From Caldicoprobacter algeriensis (GTDB lineage: Bacteria; Bacillota; Clostridia; Caldicoprobacterales; Caldicoprobacteraceae): a DNA stretch of 64,000 nt. The notes under the pieces were generated by a model that saw nothing but the letters and a program-made list of their open reading frames with translations, made no database searches and was not told where the DNA came from. A program made the translations under genes and the position numbers. Of the stretch, positions 26,947 through 36,515 are shown piece by piece. The stretch lies in assembly GCF_023838525.1 (NCBI RefSeq), contig NZ_JAHUQD010000005.1:62001-126000 (forward strand). The letters are read 5' to 3'. The stretch's first letter is position 1. Each line of letters opens with the position of its first letter.

Positions 26947-27111
26947 TTATTCTTGGGCTTTATATTTGGCGTATTTAAGTATCAGCTCGTCCAGTTCCTG
27001 GCTGAGCTTTATTACCTCCTGGTCATTTAAATTGAAATCTTTGGAATGGAGTAGCTTCTTCAAGGCTTCCCGCTTCTCTTCAATTTGCCTGATTAGCCAT
27101 TGTTCGTCCAT
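26947..27111 (-). CDS. Spo0E-family aspartyl-phosphate phosphatase
   Basis: This 54-residue gene lies in reverse between the membrane protein and hpf. It reads MDEQWLIRQIEEKREALKKL, then a short linker and VIKLSQELDELILKYAKY. The SQELD motif and the two-helix hairpin are the signature of Spo0E/YisI-type phosphatases, which dephosphorylate Spo0A-P and delay sporulation. A ribosome site GGAGGT precedes the ATG (27109-27111 on the plus strand). It implies a sporulating lineage. Bases 27112-27351 hold its promoter region and that of hpf; I see no further gene there. Confidence 0.88.
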   Translation of the reverse strand: MDEQWLIRQIEEKREALKKLLHSKDFNLNDQEVIKLSQELDELILKYAKYKAQE

Positions 27112-27351
27112 TTTTGCACCTCCTTTCCCTATATTGTGACACGTTCTCTACTACTGGTGAAAAAAAGTGACAAAATAATACGAAATAGTATAAATTATAA
27201 CATTATTCAACAAAATGCAACATGCCTTTAAAAGGTGTTTGGCGTGGTTGGACAAGGGGTAAAAATTTAGTAGAAGGGCAAAAGAGGAATTCTTCATCTT
27301 TCCTCGAATAAGATAATTAGAAAAAGTAATTGGGAAAGGAGCTGGCCTTTT

Positions 27352-27888
27352 ATGGTAATTAAGTTAACCGGTAAAAATGTAGCCATCACCGACGCTTTAA
27401 GGGAGCAGGTCAATAAAAAGGTGGGGAAGCTGGAAAAGTATTTTCCGGCTGATACCGAGGCGCAGGTGACCATGTCGGTTCAAAACTATCGCCACATCGT
27501 TGAAGTCACCATACCGTTCAACGGCCTGGTCATCCGAGCTGAGGAAGCCACCGATGACATGTACGCATCCATTGACAAGGTGCTGGATAAGCTTGAAAGG
27601 CAGATCCACAAGCACAAGACTAAGCTGGAGAGGAAGCTGAAAAACGGGGCGTTCAAATACGATGCTTCTGCTTTTGGCCAGCAGATAGAGCCCGAGGAAG
27701 AACAGCCCAGAGTGGTGAAGACCAAGAGATTCCCGCTAAAGCCCATGACGGTGGATGAGGCTATTCTGCAGATGGAGCTTTTAGGGCATAGCTTCTTTGT
27801 ATTTACCAATGCCGACACCGAACAGGTCAACGTGCTTTACAAGCGCAAGGATGGCAACTACGGGTTAATTGAACCTGAATACATGTAG
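27352..27888 (+). CDS. hpf: Ribosome hibernation promoting factor, long form
   Basis: The 178-residue product has the N-terminal S30AE domain (MVIKLTGKNVAITDALREQV, KKVGKLEKYFPADTEAQV, ADDMYASIDKVLDKLERQI-type helix). After a linker comes the C-terminal dimerisation domain (KRFPLKPMTVDEAILQMELL, GHSFFVFTNADTEQVNVLYK). Long Hpf dimerises 70S ribosomes into inactive 100S particles in stationary phase. ATG 27352 follows AAAGGAGCTGG. A terminator follows. Confidence 0.95.
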   Translation: MVIKLTGKNVAITDALREQVNKKVGKLEKYFPADTEAQVTMSVQNYRHIVEVTIPFNGLVIRAEEATDDMYASIDKVLDKLERQIHKHKTKLERKLKNGAFKYDASAFGQQIEPEEEQPRVVKTKRFPLKPMTVDEAILQMELLGHSFFVFTNADTEQVNVLYKRKDGNYGLIEPEYM

Positions 27889-27890
27889 AA

Positions 27891-27915
27891 AAAAGGGAGC
27901 GATAAGCTCCCTTTT
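27891..27915 (+). terminator. Terminator after hpf
   Basis: AAAAGGGAGC pairs perfectly with GCTCCCTTTT (27906-27915) around a five-base loop, two bases after the hpf stop codon. Confidence 0.8.
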
Positions 27916-28027
27916 AATGTTGTACAGTTTTAGCTTAAAGCCGGCTTTTATTTATCGTTACTGTTTTCAAAAAAACGCCACAAATGGGGCGGTTTGCAAG
28001 CTTTTCTGAGCGCATTCCGTGAAATCC

Positions 28028-28056
28028 TTGAATATTGTTTGAATAAGTGTTAAAAT
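28028..28056 (+). promoter_or_regulatory. Sigma-A promoter upstream of secA
   Basis: TTGAAT (28028-28033), a 17-base spacer, TAAAAT (28051-28056), 70 bases before the secA start. Confidence 0.6.
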
Positions 28057-28126
28057 TAAATGGTTATAAACTCATGTAAATGATTGCGCTCCTTGAATGT
28101 AGCGCGTATCGAGGTGTTGATGGCAT

Positions 28127-30811
28127 ATGGTTTCGTTTTTGAAGAAATTGCTGGGTGATAGCAACGAGAGGGAGATAAAAAGGCTTGAGAAGATAGTTGA
28201 CAGGATAGAGGCTCTTGAACCTGCCGTGCAGGTGCTATCCGACAGCCAGCTTAGGGAAAAGACGCAGGAGTTTAAAAGAAGGCTGGCTGATGGCCAGACT
28301 CTGGATGACTTGCTGCCCGAGGCCTTTGCGGTGGTGCGCGAGGCAGCCAGGCGGGTGCTGGGCATGAGGCATTTCAGGGTTCAGCTGCTGGGTGGCATAG
28401 TGCTCCATCAGGGCAGGATCGCCGAGATGAAGACCGGCGAGGGCAAAACCCTAGTGGCTACTCTGCCGGCATATTTAAACGCCCTGACCGGCAAGGGGGT
28501 GCACATCGTCACAGTCAACGATTATCTGGCCCGGCGCGACAGCGAGTGGATGGGCAAAATATATCGTTTTCTGGGGCTGTCGGTGGGGCTTATAGTACAT
28601 GGCTTATCGCCCGAGCAGCGCCGGAAGAGCTATGCGGCCGATATCACCTATGGCACAAACAACGAGTTCGGTTTTGACTACCTGCGGGATAACATGGTCA
28701 TATACAAGGAGGACATGGTTCAGCGGGAGCTCAACTATGCTATAATCGACGAGGTGGACTCGATACTGATAGACGAAGCGCGCACTCCCCTTATCATTTC
28801 GGGGCCGGCCGAAAAATCCACCGACCTGTATTATCACGCCAACCGCTTTGTGCTGCAGCTTAAAAAAGATGTGGACTATGAGGTGGACGAAAAGGCCCAC
28901 ACGGTGCACCTGACGGAAGAGGGCGTTGCAAAGGCTGAAAAGTTTTTTGGGGTGGAAAACCTGGCAGATCCCGAGAACATTACGCTGTCCCATCACATAA
29001 AGCAGGCGCTTAAAGCCCATGCGCTCATGAAGCGGGACAGGGACTATGTGGTCAAGGACGGCCAGGTCATAATAGTGGATGAGTTTACCGGCAGGCTCAT
29101 GATGGGCAGGCGGTACAGCGATGGGTTGCACCAGGCCATAGAGGTTAAAGAAGGGGTGAAGGTGGAGCGGGAGAGCAAGACGCTGGCCACCATCACCTTC
29201 CAGAACTATTTCCGCATGTACAAGAAGCTGGCCGGCATGACGGGTACGGCCAAGACCGAGGAAGAGGAATTCAAGACCATCTATGGCCTGGACGTGGTGG
29301 TCATCCCCACCAATAAGCCCATGATTCGAAAGGACTACAACGACGTGATTTATCTGACGAAGGAAGCCAAGTTCAGGGCAGTGGTGGAGGAGATAGCCCA
29401 GCGCTATGCCGTGGGCCAGCCGGTGCTTGTGGGTACGGTATCCATTGAAACTTCCGAGCTGCTCAGCGAGATGCTCAAGCGGCGCGGTATTCCCCATCAG
29501 GTGCTGAATGCCAAGTATCATGAAAAGGAGGCCGAGATAATAGCCCAGGCTGGCAAGTATAAGGCCGTCACCATTGCCACAAACATGGCCGGCCGGGGTA
29601 CCGACATACTGTTGGGCGGCAACCCTGAATTCATGGCCAAAAAAGAAATGCGCAAGATGGGGTATTCCGAGGAGCTGATAAACCGTGCAACCGGCTTTGA
29701 AGAGGTGGACGATCCTGAGGTGCTGGAGGCCCGGAAGGTTTACAGGGAGCTGTATGACAAATTTAAAGTTGAAACCGATAAAGAGAGGGAAAAAGTGGTT
29801 GCCTTAGGTGGCCTTCACGTAATCGGTACCGAACGCCACGAGAGCCGGCGCATTGACAACCAGCTCCGGGGCCGCGCCGGACGTCAGGGGGACCCGGGCT
29901 CCTCGCGGTTTTATATATCCCTAGAAGATGACCTGATGCGCCTGTTCGGCTCCGACAAGATAAAGTCCATAGTGCAGGCCCTCAAGATCGATGAAGACCA
30001 GCCCATAGAATATGGCCTTTTGTCTAAACAGATCGAGCAGGCGCAGAAGAGGGTGGAGGCGCGGAACTTCGATATCCGTAAGCACGTTCTGCAGTATGAC
30101 AACGTCATGAACGTTCAGCGCGAGGTCATTTACAGCCAGAGGCGCAGGGTCCTGGAGGGCGAAAACCTCAGGGATGCCATCATGGAGATGGTTGCAACTG
30201 TGGTGGAAAACGCCATATCTATGTATACCGGAGGGGTTGATCACCCAGAGGAATGGAACATCCGCGGCCTTATAGAGTATCTTGAGGAGCTGTTCCTGCC
30301 CAGGGGTTCGGTAGTCATCCGGGACGGCGAAATTCCCGGGTTGACCCGCGAATCGCTGAAGGCCAAAATTATGGAGGTGGCAGAGGCCACCTATCGCAAG
30401 CTGGAAGAGGAAAACGGTCCTGAAAACATGCGCGAGGCCGAAAGGGTAATACTGCTGCGCGTGGTGGATAAGAAATGGATGGACCACATAGACAACATGG
30501 AACAGCTCCGGCAGGGCATAGGGCTTCGCGCTTATGGCCATAGAGACCCAGTGGTTGAATACCAGATAGAAGGGTATGAGATGTTCGAGGAGATGATACG
30601 CAGCATCCAGGAAGAGACGATATCGCTGCTGTATCGCCTTAAGATCAAGGATAACATGCCCAAACGGGAGAAGGTGGCCGAACCGGTCACTGCCACCCAC
30701 GGTGAGGTTGTAAGAAAACCGGTGGTGAGAGGCGAGAAGATAGGGCGGAACGATCCATGTCCCTGCGGAAGCGGCAAAAAATATAAAAAGTGCTGTGGCC
30801 GCGCCGTTTGA
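28127..30811 (+). CDS. secA: Preprotein translocase ATPase SecA
   Basis: The 894-residue product has Walker A MKTGEGKT at residues 101-108, the DEAD-like [21 protein letters not shown], and the [15 protein letters not shown] and [24 protein letters not shown] motifs of nucleotide-binding domain 2. The zinc-binding SEC-C tail [13 protein letters not shown] is at the C-terminus. SecA drives secretory proteins through SecYEG. The length is that of a full SecA with the tail. ATG 28127 is preceded by GAGGTG about 12 bases upstream. prfB follows 46 bases later. Confidence 0.98.
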   Translation: MVSFLKKLLGDSNEREIKRLEKIVDRIEALEPAVQVLSDSQLREKTQEFKRRLADGQTLDDLLPEAFAVVREAARRVLGMRHFRVQLLGGIVLHQGRIAEMKTGEGKTLVATLPAYLNALTGKGVHIVTVNDYLARRDSEWMGKIYRFLGLSVGLIVHGLSPEQRRKSYAADITYGTNNEFGFDYLRDNMVIYKEDMVQRELNYAIIDEVDSILIDEARTPLIISGPAEKSTDLYYHANRFVLQLKKDVDYEVDEKAHTVHLTEEGVAKAEKFFGVENLADPENITLSHHIKQALKAHALMKRDRDYVVKDGQVIIVDEFTGRLMMGRRYSDGLHQAIEVKEGVKVERESKTLATITFQNYFRMYKKLAGMTGTAKTEEEEFKTIYGLDVVVIPTNKPMIRKDYNDVIYLTKEAKFRAVVEEIAQRYAVGQPVLVGTVSIETSELLSEMLKRRGIPHQVLNAKYHEKEAEIIAQAGKYKAVTIATNMAGRGTDILLGGNPEFMAKKEMRKMGYSEELINRATGFEEVDDPEVLEARKVYRELYDKFKVETDKEREKVVALGGLHVIGTERHESRRIDNQLRGRAGRQGDPGSSRFYISLEDDLMRLFGSDKIKSIVQALKIDEDQPIEYGLLSKQIEQAQKRVEARNFDIRKHVLQYDNVMNVQREVIYSQRRRVLEGENLRDAIMEMVATVVENAISMYTGGVDHPEEWNIRGLIEYLEELFLPRGSVVIRDGEIPGLTRESLKAKIMEVAEATYRKLEEENGPENMREAERVILLRVVDKKWMDHIDNMEQLRQGIGLRAYGHRDPVVEYQIEGYEMFEEMIRSIQEETISLLYRLKIKDNMPKREKVAEPVTATHGEVVRKPVVRGEKIGRNDPCPCGSGKKYKKCCGRAV

Positions 30812-30857
30812 GCGCACCACAGCCAAGTAAAAAATCTTTGAGAAAGGGGATGATAGA

Positions 30858-31962
30858 GTGGTTGAGCTTGAAAACGCAAGATTTGAGCTGAAATCGATAA
30901 AGGATACACTCGCTAGAATAGGTGATTCACTTTGACATATCGGGCTGTGAGCACAAGATAAAAGAGCTGGAGCAGTCCATGAATGATCCTGAGTTTTGGA
31001 ACGACCTGGAGCGCTCTCAAAAAGTAAACCGTGAGATAAAGGCTTTAAAGAATAAGGTTGAAAGGTTCAAAAAGCTCTGGTCCAAAATCGAGGACCTGGA
31101 GGTTCTCATAGAGTTGGCGTTGGAGGAACAGGACTATTCGGTAACGGATGAGGTGAGCAGCAGTCTCCGCCAGTTAGATAAAGAGGTTAATGCTTTTAAT
31201 ATGGAGACGCTGCTCAGCGGGCCTTATGACCGAAACAACGCCATCGTATCCCTCCACGCGGGAGCGGGCGGCACCGAAGCCATGGACTGGGTGGCTATGC
31301 TGTTCCGCATGTACACCCGGTGGTGCGAGGACAAGGGATACGAGGTCAAGGTTTTGGATATGCTGCCGGGAGAAGAGGCCGGTGTAAAGAGCGTCACTTT
31401 CCATGTTATTGGCCCCAATGCCTACGGCTATTTAAGGTGCGAGAGGGGAGTACACCGCCTGGTGAGGATCTCGCCATTTGACGCTTCGGGGCGGCGGCAT
31501 ACTTCCTTTGCATCGGTGGATGTAATGCCGGAACTTGAGGATGACACCGAGATAGAGATTCGTCCTGAGGATCTGCGCATAGACACTTACAGGGCTAGCG
31601 GTGCAGGTGGCCAGCACGTCAATAAGACCGAGTCGGCGGTGCGCATAACCCACATTCCAACGGGGATTGTGGTGCAGTGCCAGAACGAGCGCTCGCAGAT
31701 TCAAAACCGCGAGACGGCCATGAAGATGCTGAAAGCACGGCTGCTGGAGCTTAAGGAAAGGGAACAGGAGGAAAAGCTCAGGCAGCTTAAGGGCGAGGTG
31801 AAGAAGATAGAGTGGGGGAGCCAGATAAGGTCGTATGTATTTCACCCGTATAACCTGGTAAAGGATCACCGTACAGGGGTTGAGACCGGCAACATTCAGG
31901 CGGTCATGGACGGAGAGCTTGACCAGTTTATAAACGCCTATTTGCTGGCCAATGCCTCTTGA
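30858..31962 (+). CDS. prfB: Peptide chain release factor 2, with programmed +1 frameshift
   Basis: The product is made from two frames. Frame 1 runs from GTG 30858 and gives 25 residues ending IGDSL, then TGA at 30933-30935. Skipping one base at CTT-T leads to GAC at 30934 and 342 further residues, for 367 in total. The RF2 hallmarks are the stop-codon motif SPF (RISPFDASG) and GAGGQHVNKTES, with GGQ at residues 250-252 as in E. coli. RF2 reads UGA and UAA; low RF2 favours the frameshift, giving autoregulation. It lies downstream of secA as in other Firmicutes. Confidence 0.96.
30920..30936 (+). promoter_or_regulatory. RF2 programmed frameshift site
   Basis: The slippery CTT-TGA-C (30930-30936) is preceded by AGGTGA (30920-30925). 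The internal Shine-Dalgarno-like element is weaker and one base further away than in the canonical AGGGGGTAT-CTT-TGA-C, but the heptamer CTTTGAC is exact. Confidence 0.9.
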
Positions 31963-32034
31963 AGCTGCTGGCCATCCCCTGTTTATTTTTTTATCTGCTC
32001 AGATAGTATTGGTTGTGATATATGGTGTCATTAT

Positions 32035-32113
32035 AATGTATAGTACTCGTTTCGATCATTAATGTATAGTGCTCGAATCTATATAGTGCTCGCTCAAATG
32101 TGTAATGTACTCG
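32035..32113. repeat. Four degenerate copies of a 15-bp unit between prfB and cheW
   Basis: The unit aatgtatagtgctcg is seen at 32035-32049 (one change), 32061-32075, 32081-32092 (partial) and 32103-32113 (partial). Copies are spaced about 20-26 bases. The rest of the 31963-32380 spacer is AT-rich and holds no gene I can support, apart from the ribosome site of cheW. Confidence 0.55.
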
Positions 32114-32380
32114 CGATGTGCAGTGTTCATCGAGATGTTTTTTATATTTACGTTGGAGCTAAAATGGGCTAACGAATACGGGAAGTAGCTAATAACTTAT
32201 TAAGTAGCCAATAGCGCACGGCAAATGACGTACGACTGAACTGTGTGGGGAGACGGGCATAAAAAGATGAACAATTTTTAGCATTAAAAAGCAGGAAAAT
32301 GTGTCGAAGGTGTAGAAAATATCACGAAGAAAGCGATTTTGGTAAGAGGGGTTGACAGAAAAGGAAAAGGGGGATGCTGT

Positions 32381-32827
32381 ATGGATGAGATGCAGTTTGT
32401 GGTGTTCAGGCTGGGAAATGAGATGTATGGCGCACAAATACACAACATACAGGAGATCATTTTGCCGGTGAAGCCAACGAAAGTCCCAAACAATCCCGAC
32501 TTCATTGAGGGCGTAATCGACTACCGCCAGGAGGTTGTGCCTGTGCTGGACCTTAAGAAAAGGTTCAGGCTGGGGCAATCCGATTACGGCCGTGAGGCAC
32601 GGCTTATCGTAGCAGAGATGGGCAAAAAGAAGGTGGCCTTTATAGTGGATGAGGTCACAGAGGTTTTAAGGGTTGACTCTTCCAGGATAAGCGACCCCCC
32701 TGAGATGACCAGGATAAACAAGGATTATATAACTGGCGTGGCTAGGCTGGACAGCGGCCTGGTCATACTCCTTGACCTCTCAAAAGTGCTCACGGTTACT
32801 GAGCAGGAAGTACTGGAAGCCCTGTAA
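32381..32827 (+). CDS. cheW: Chemotaxis coupling protein CheW
   Basis: The 148-residue product begins MDEMQFVVFRLGNEMYGAQI and contains the NIQEIILPVKPTKVPNNP, FIEGVIDYRQEVVPVLDL and ITGVARLDSGLVILLDL motifs of CheW. CheW links chemoreceptors to the kinase CheA. I chose ATG 32381 with AAGGGGG about 8 bases upstream; an in-frame GTG at 32339 lacks a site. It stands alone here, without cheA or receptors in the window. A weak sigma-D-like sequence (TAAA near 32286) was not convincing. Confidence 0.93.
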   Translation: MDEMQFVVFRLGNEMYGAQIHNIQEIILPVKPTKVPNNPDFIEGVIDYRQEVVPVLDLKKRFRLGQSDYGREARLIVAEMGKKKVAFIVDEVTEVLRVDSSRISDPPEMTRINKDYITGVARLDSGLVILLDLSKVLTVTEQEVLEAL

Positions 32828-32901
32828 TTTAGCTGTTTTACTGGAAAGTCGAACGTGAAATTACATTTGACTCATTTGACTGAAAATATTTTTTTATACG
32901 C

Positions 32902-32950
32902 AAAGGCAATTCATCTCTATTCGTGTTAAGATAGAGATTGAATTGCCTTT
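32902..32950. terminator. Long hairpin between convergent cheW and ferritin-like genes
   Basis: AAAGGCAATTCATCTCTAT pairs with ATAGAGATTGAATTGCCTTT with a single bulge and an 11-base loop. The flanking T tracts are weak (TTTTTTT lies upstream on the plus strand), so its strength as a terminator is uncertain. Its place between two convergent genes supports the call. Confidence 0.55.
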
Positions 32951-32973
32951 GTACTTTGTAATTAATAAACTTT

Positions 32974-33579
32974 TTATCTCATGGTCTGCCTGTGGTGTTC
33001 GTGCATCAGGTAGGGGATTCTCATGGCGTGTTGCGCTTCTGATGTCCTGGTCATGAAGAACAGGTCGCGGAGATAGGCAGTATGAGCTTTGAGGTACCGT
33101 TCTCCGTATTTTTTGTAATCGTTGGTTTCGGCCAGTATCCTTTGCTGCAATGCCTCCATGAAATCGTCAGGGACTTTAGGGTCTTCAATCTTTGGAGGTT
33201 GATACCTTCTTCCGGTCAGCATAAAATAGGCGTTCATGAAGTCTTGGGCATGCATCTTTTCGTCTTTGCTAAATTCCATAAATAGATCCTTTGCTCTCTG
33301 GGTGGGCGCTTTTTGTGCCAGCAGTTCATAATACCTGCTGTCTGTAAGCTCGTCTTTGATGTATTCTTCCAGGCTTCTTATAAGGCCCGGCGAGACAGGG
33401 TAGCAGTAACGGTCCATTTCCGGACTATAGGGATCCCAGCAGCCACAGAGTTCATTATCCATGTAGTCATATCTGCCGTGGTTGCCGTAACTGTGGTAGT
33501 AGTCATTATAGTAGTCGTTATAGTAATCATCGTAGTAGTTGTAGTCTTCATGATAATTTGCGCCGTTATAGCTGCACAT
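32974..33579 (-). CDS. Ferritin-like protein with a Tyr/Asn/Asp-rich N-terminus
   Basis: The 201-residue product has two parts. Residues 1-60 are dominated by Tyr, Asp, Asn and Gly with YNDYY-type repeats and a CGCW motif. From about residue 70 a ferritin-like helical bundle follows, with EEYIKDELTDSRYYELLAQ and the paired EFSKDEKMHAQDF (ExxH). A further Glu-rich helix pair then leads to an EAQHAMR motif. This resembles rubrerythrin-type di-iron proteins found in spore coats or stress responses. I prefer ATG 33579, where GGAGGTG lies 8 bases upstream; GTG at 33588 falls inside that site. Bases 33580-33904 hold no further gene. Confidence 0.75.
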   Translation of the reverse strand: MCSYNGANYHEDYNYYDDYYNDYYNDYYHSYGNHGRYDYMDNELCGCWDPYSPEMDRYCYPVSPGLIRSLEEYIKDELTDSRYYELLAQKAPTQRAKDLFMEFSKDEKMHAQDFMNAYFMLTGRRYQPPKIEDPKVPDDFMEALQQRILAETNDYKKYGERYLKAHTAYLRDLFFMTRTSEAQHAMRIPYLMHEHHRQTMR

Positions 33580-33904
33580 CTTGTTCACCTCCAGAAATCG
33601 TTGGTTTTATCTTTTAACATTAACATTGTATGAAATGTGCTGAAAAAAGGTTCTTGAGAGGAGCAAATTTTTTGAATTGAAATGGTTTTAAATGGCAAAT
33701 GTGTGGAAATGAGTAAACATTTAAAATAATTCAATATGCAATAACACAGGGAGATAAAAAGATGAAAAGCCTTCAACACTTCCCCAAATAGTAATAGACA
33801 ATCTTTTTTGAGGATTTTATTTAGGTTTCAGTATGCTTATAATTAGATAAAATAAATCTGTTTGCGCTCCAGAGGGCGCCACAAATGTGTAGGGCAAGGG
33901 GGAA

Positions 33905-34927
33905 GTGATTGAATTGGAAAGCGAAGCCTCATCATACAGGGTTGGCCTGGCCTTTAATCTGAAAAAAGGAATCAAGGGCAGCGTGGAGGACATTGAAGCG
34001 GAATATGATAGCATAGATACGGTAATGGCCATCAAAAATGCCCTGGAGTCGATTGGCTGCCGGGTGGAACTGCTGGAGGCCGACCACAGTTTTTTGGATA
34101 AGCTCAGGCAGGCCCATGTGGACATCGTGTTTAACATTGCCGAAGGATTGGGAGGACGGGGAAGGGAGGCACACATTCCTGCCATTCTCAGCTTCCTGGG
34201 GATACCTTTCACAGGATCTGACGAAACCACCCTGTGCATAGCACTTGATAAGGCACTCACCAAAAGGCTGCTCACTTCTTTTAGAATTTTAACACCCAAG
34301 TATCAGCTCATATCCCATGAAGGCGAAAGGATAAGGCGTGATTTGAGGTTCCCACTCATCGTCAAGCCCAATGCTGAGGGGTCCAGCAAAGGAATATCCA
34401 GTATGGCTGTAGTTGACAATATGGAGCAGTTCAAATCTTTGCTTGAGAGAAACTTCCGACTGTACGGTCAGCCCATGCTGATTGAAGAGTTTATCCCTGG
34501 CAGGGAATTTACGGTGGGCGTTATAGGCAATGGCCGTGAGGCCAGGGTTTTCACCCCAATGGAAATAGTATACAAAGAGGATCGAGATGGTAAAAATATA
34601 TACAGCTTTGAGGTGAAAAAGGATTATAAAAGATATGTGGAATATGTATGCCCTCCTGATTTGAGCCCTGAGCTGCAAAAGAAGCTAATGGATATTGCCG
34701 CTAAGATTTACCGGGTATTGCAGTGCAGGGATTTTGCTCGCATGGATTTTCGCATGTCAAATGACAACAGGTTTTATTTTATCGAGATTAATCCTCTTCC
34801 CGGTTTAGCCCCCGGATATAGCGATTATCCCATGATAGCGGAATTTTGCGGTGTGGAATATAATACAGTGATAAAGATGATATTGAATAGCGCCCTGAAG
34901 CGGTATGGTATGGCTCCTGTCATGTGA
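33905..34927 (+). CDS. ATP-grasp ligase, D-alanine-D-alanine ligase-like
   Basis: The 340-residue product has the Ddl-type C-terminal ATP-grasp layout: AHIPAILSFLGIPFTGSDETT, LDKALTKRLL, PLIVKPNAEGSSKGIS, QPMLIEEFIPGREFTVGVIG, ARMDFRMSNDNRFYFIEINPLPG, and GYSDYPMIAE. It ligates a carboxyl to an amino group with ATP. The real substrate may not be D-alanine: the N-terminal region differs from DdlB, and the gene sits directly before a KamA-type enzyme instead of in a cell-wall cluster. The start may be GTG 33905 or TTG 33914; AAGGGGGA suits the latter better. Confidence 0.82.
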   Translation: MIELESEASSYRVGLAFNLKKGIKGSVEDIEAEYDSIDTVMAIKNALESIGCRVELLEADHSFLDKLRQAHVDIVFNIAEGLGGRGREAHIPAILSFLGIPFTGSDETTLCIALDKALTKRLLTSFRILTPKYQLISHEGERIRRDLRFPLIVKPNAEGSSKGISSMAVVDNMEQFKSLLERNFRLYGQPMLIEEFIPGREFTVGVIGNGREARVFTPMEIVYKEDRDGKNIYSFEVKKDYKRYVEYVCPPDLSPELQKKLMDIAAKIYRVLQCRDFARMDFRMSNDNRFYFIEINPLPGLAPGYSDYPMIAEFCGVEYNTVIKMILNSALKRYGMAPVM

Positions 34928-34999
34928 AAATCATTCTGTGAACGAGCGCTTTTAGGGCGTTTTTGATTTTAAAAATTTACAAGGAAAGAAGATGGTGTT

Positions 35000-36115
35000 G
35001 TGAGAGATTATCATTCGATAGAATTATGGGAGGACGTGGAGCCTGACCAGTGGAACGACTGGAGGTGGCAGGTCAAAAACAGGATTACTACGGTAGAGCA
35101 GCTGGCGAAGGTTATACCCCTGTCGGATGAGGAACAAAAGGAGATAGAGATGTGCCTCAATAAATACAGGATGGCAATCACTCCTTATTATGCCACATTG
35201 ATGGACCCAGAGAATCCAAGGTGCCCTATCCGGGCCCAGGCGGTCCCATCTGCCAACGAGCTGGTGTTTCGGCCCGATGAGCTGGCCGATCCTCTTGGGG
35301 AGGATGCGGATTCTCCGGTTCCCAACATCGTGCACCGGTATCCCGATAGGGTGCTGTTTATACTGACCCACAAGTGTTCCATGTATTGCAGGCACTGTAC
35401 CAGACGGCGCTTCGTTGGAGAGGAGGATTTCTCCATAGACAACGAGGCCGTCAGTCGGGCCATAGAATATATAAAGGATAACCGGAATATACGGGATGTG
35501 TTGCTATCTGGCGGAGATCCATTTATACTGTCCGATGAGTTTTTGGAGCGCATAATTTCCATGTTGAGGGATATCCCGCATGTCGAAATCATTCGGATTG
35601 GCACGAGAACCCCTGTGGTGTTGCCCATGAGGATTACAAGTGAGCTTATGAACATGCTGAAGAAATACCATCCCATCTGGATAAACACGCACTTCAACCA
35701 TCCGATTGAGCTCACCCAGCAGTCTATAGCTGCCTGTGAGAGGATAGTGGATGCTGGAATACCCCTGGGCAATCAAACGGTTCTATTAAAAGGTATAAAC
35801 GATGACGTTGAAACCATGAGAGAACTGTTGTTGAAACTGGTCAAGGCCAGGGTACGGCCTTATTATTTGTACCAGTGCGATGTGGCGCTGGGAATAGGCC
35901 ATTTCAGAACGCCGGTTGAGACCGGAATCAATATAGTCAAAAACCTCAGGGGATATATATCCGGCTATGCTGTTCCAACTTACGTCATAGACGCTCCTGG
36001 CGGTGGAGGCAAAATCCCCATAAATCCGGAGTACGTCATCTCAATGGATGATGAAAAGGTGGTGCTGAAAAACTATCTGGATAAGGTGTACACTTACCCG
36101 AACGTTGCGTCTTGA
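35000..36115 (+). CDS. KamA family radical SAM enzyme (lysine/glutamate 2,3-aminomutase-like)
   Basis: The 371-residue product has the radical SAM triad Cys126-x3-Cys130-x2-Cys133 (HKCSMYCRHCTRR), the VLLSGGDPFILSD motif, GTRTPVVLPMRI, WINTHFNHPIE and the PLP-site segment YVIDAPGGGGKIPINP of lysine 2,3-aminomutases. These shift an amino group from alpha to beta carbon. Whether lysine, glutamate or another amino acid is used cannot be told by eye. It starts 72 bases after the ATP-grasp gene at GTG 35000, in the same direction. The length is somewhat shorter than clostridial lysine 2,3-aminomutase (about 416). Confidence 0.85.
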   Translation: MRDYHSIELWEDVEPDQWNDWRWQVKNRITTVEQLAKVIPLSDEEQKEIEMCLNKYRMAITPYYATLMDPENPRCPIRAQAVPSANELVFRPDELADPLGEDADSPVPNIVHRYPDRVLFILTHKCSMYCRHCTRRRFVGEEDFSIDNEAVSRAIEYIKDNRNIRDVLLSGGDPFILSDEFLERIISMLRDIPHVEIIRIGTRTPVVLPMRITSELMNMLKKYHPIWINTHFNHPIELTQQSIAACERIVDAGIPLGNQTVLLKGINDDVETMRELLLKLVKARVRPYYLYQCDVALGIGHFRTPVETGINIVKNLRGYISGYAVPTYVIDAPGGGGKIPINPEYVISMDDEKVVLKNYLDKVYTYPNVAS

Positions 36116-36202
36116 ATATGAAGTGATGTGTTAGTGTTGTGCTTGTTGCATTGGAAAATTTATGCCATTTTCAGCGAATTTTTGGGGTGTTTTTGCGAGC
36201 AT

Positions 36203-36236
36203 AAAAAAACCGCTCAACCCTTACGGCTGAGCGGTT
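36203..36236 (-). terminator. Terminator of the tRNA-Pro gene
   Basis: Read on the minus strand, a 9-bp stem AACCGCTCA/TGAGCGGTT is followed by a T run (plus strand 36203-36209 is all A). It ends 7 bases beyond the CCA end of the tRNA. Confidence 0.85.
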
Positions 36237-36242
36237 TCTGCT

Positions 36243-36319
<77 letters not shown>

Positions 36320-36341
36320 ATACCCATCTCGAGCACTATAA

Positions 36342-36370
36342 ATAATACTACAAATTCTCCAAAAATGCAA
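36342..36370 (-). promoter_or_regulatory. Promoter of tRNA-Pro
   Basis: On the minus strand TTGCAT (plus 36365-36370), a 17-base spacer, TATTAT (plus 36342-36347), 22 bases before the tRNA 5' end. Confidence 0.7.
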
Positions 36371-36454
36371 GCCCCAATTTTGGCTTGGGCGCATGCGTAT
36401 TTTGGGGAATAATTTTTAAACAGAATACAGTTTGGGCAATGTTTTTTGGGCAAG

Positions 36455-36483
36455 TTTACAGAGCATCTGAAATTTGATATTAT
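36455..36483 (+). promoter_or_regulatory. Promoter of the HEPN/MNT pair
   Basis: TTTACA (36455-36460), a 17-base spacer, TATTAT (36478-36483), 32 bases upstream of the first gene. Confidence 0.55.
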
Positions 36484-36515
36484 TATTCTAGATATGTTTT
36501 AAGAAAGGAAGTAGC

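Noticed and set aside
32286-32312. TAAA followed by GTCGAAGG before cheW as a sigma-D promoter
   Set aside because: Only five of eight -10 bases match, much worse than the four accepted sites.
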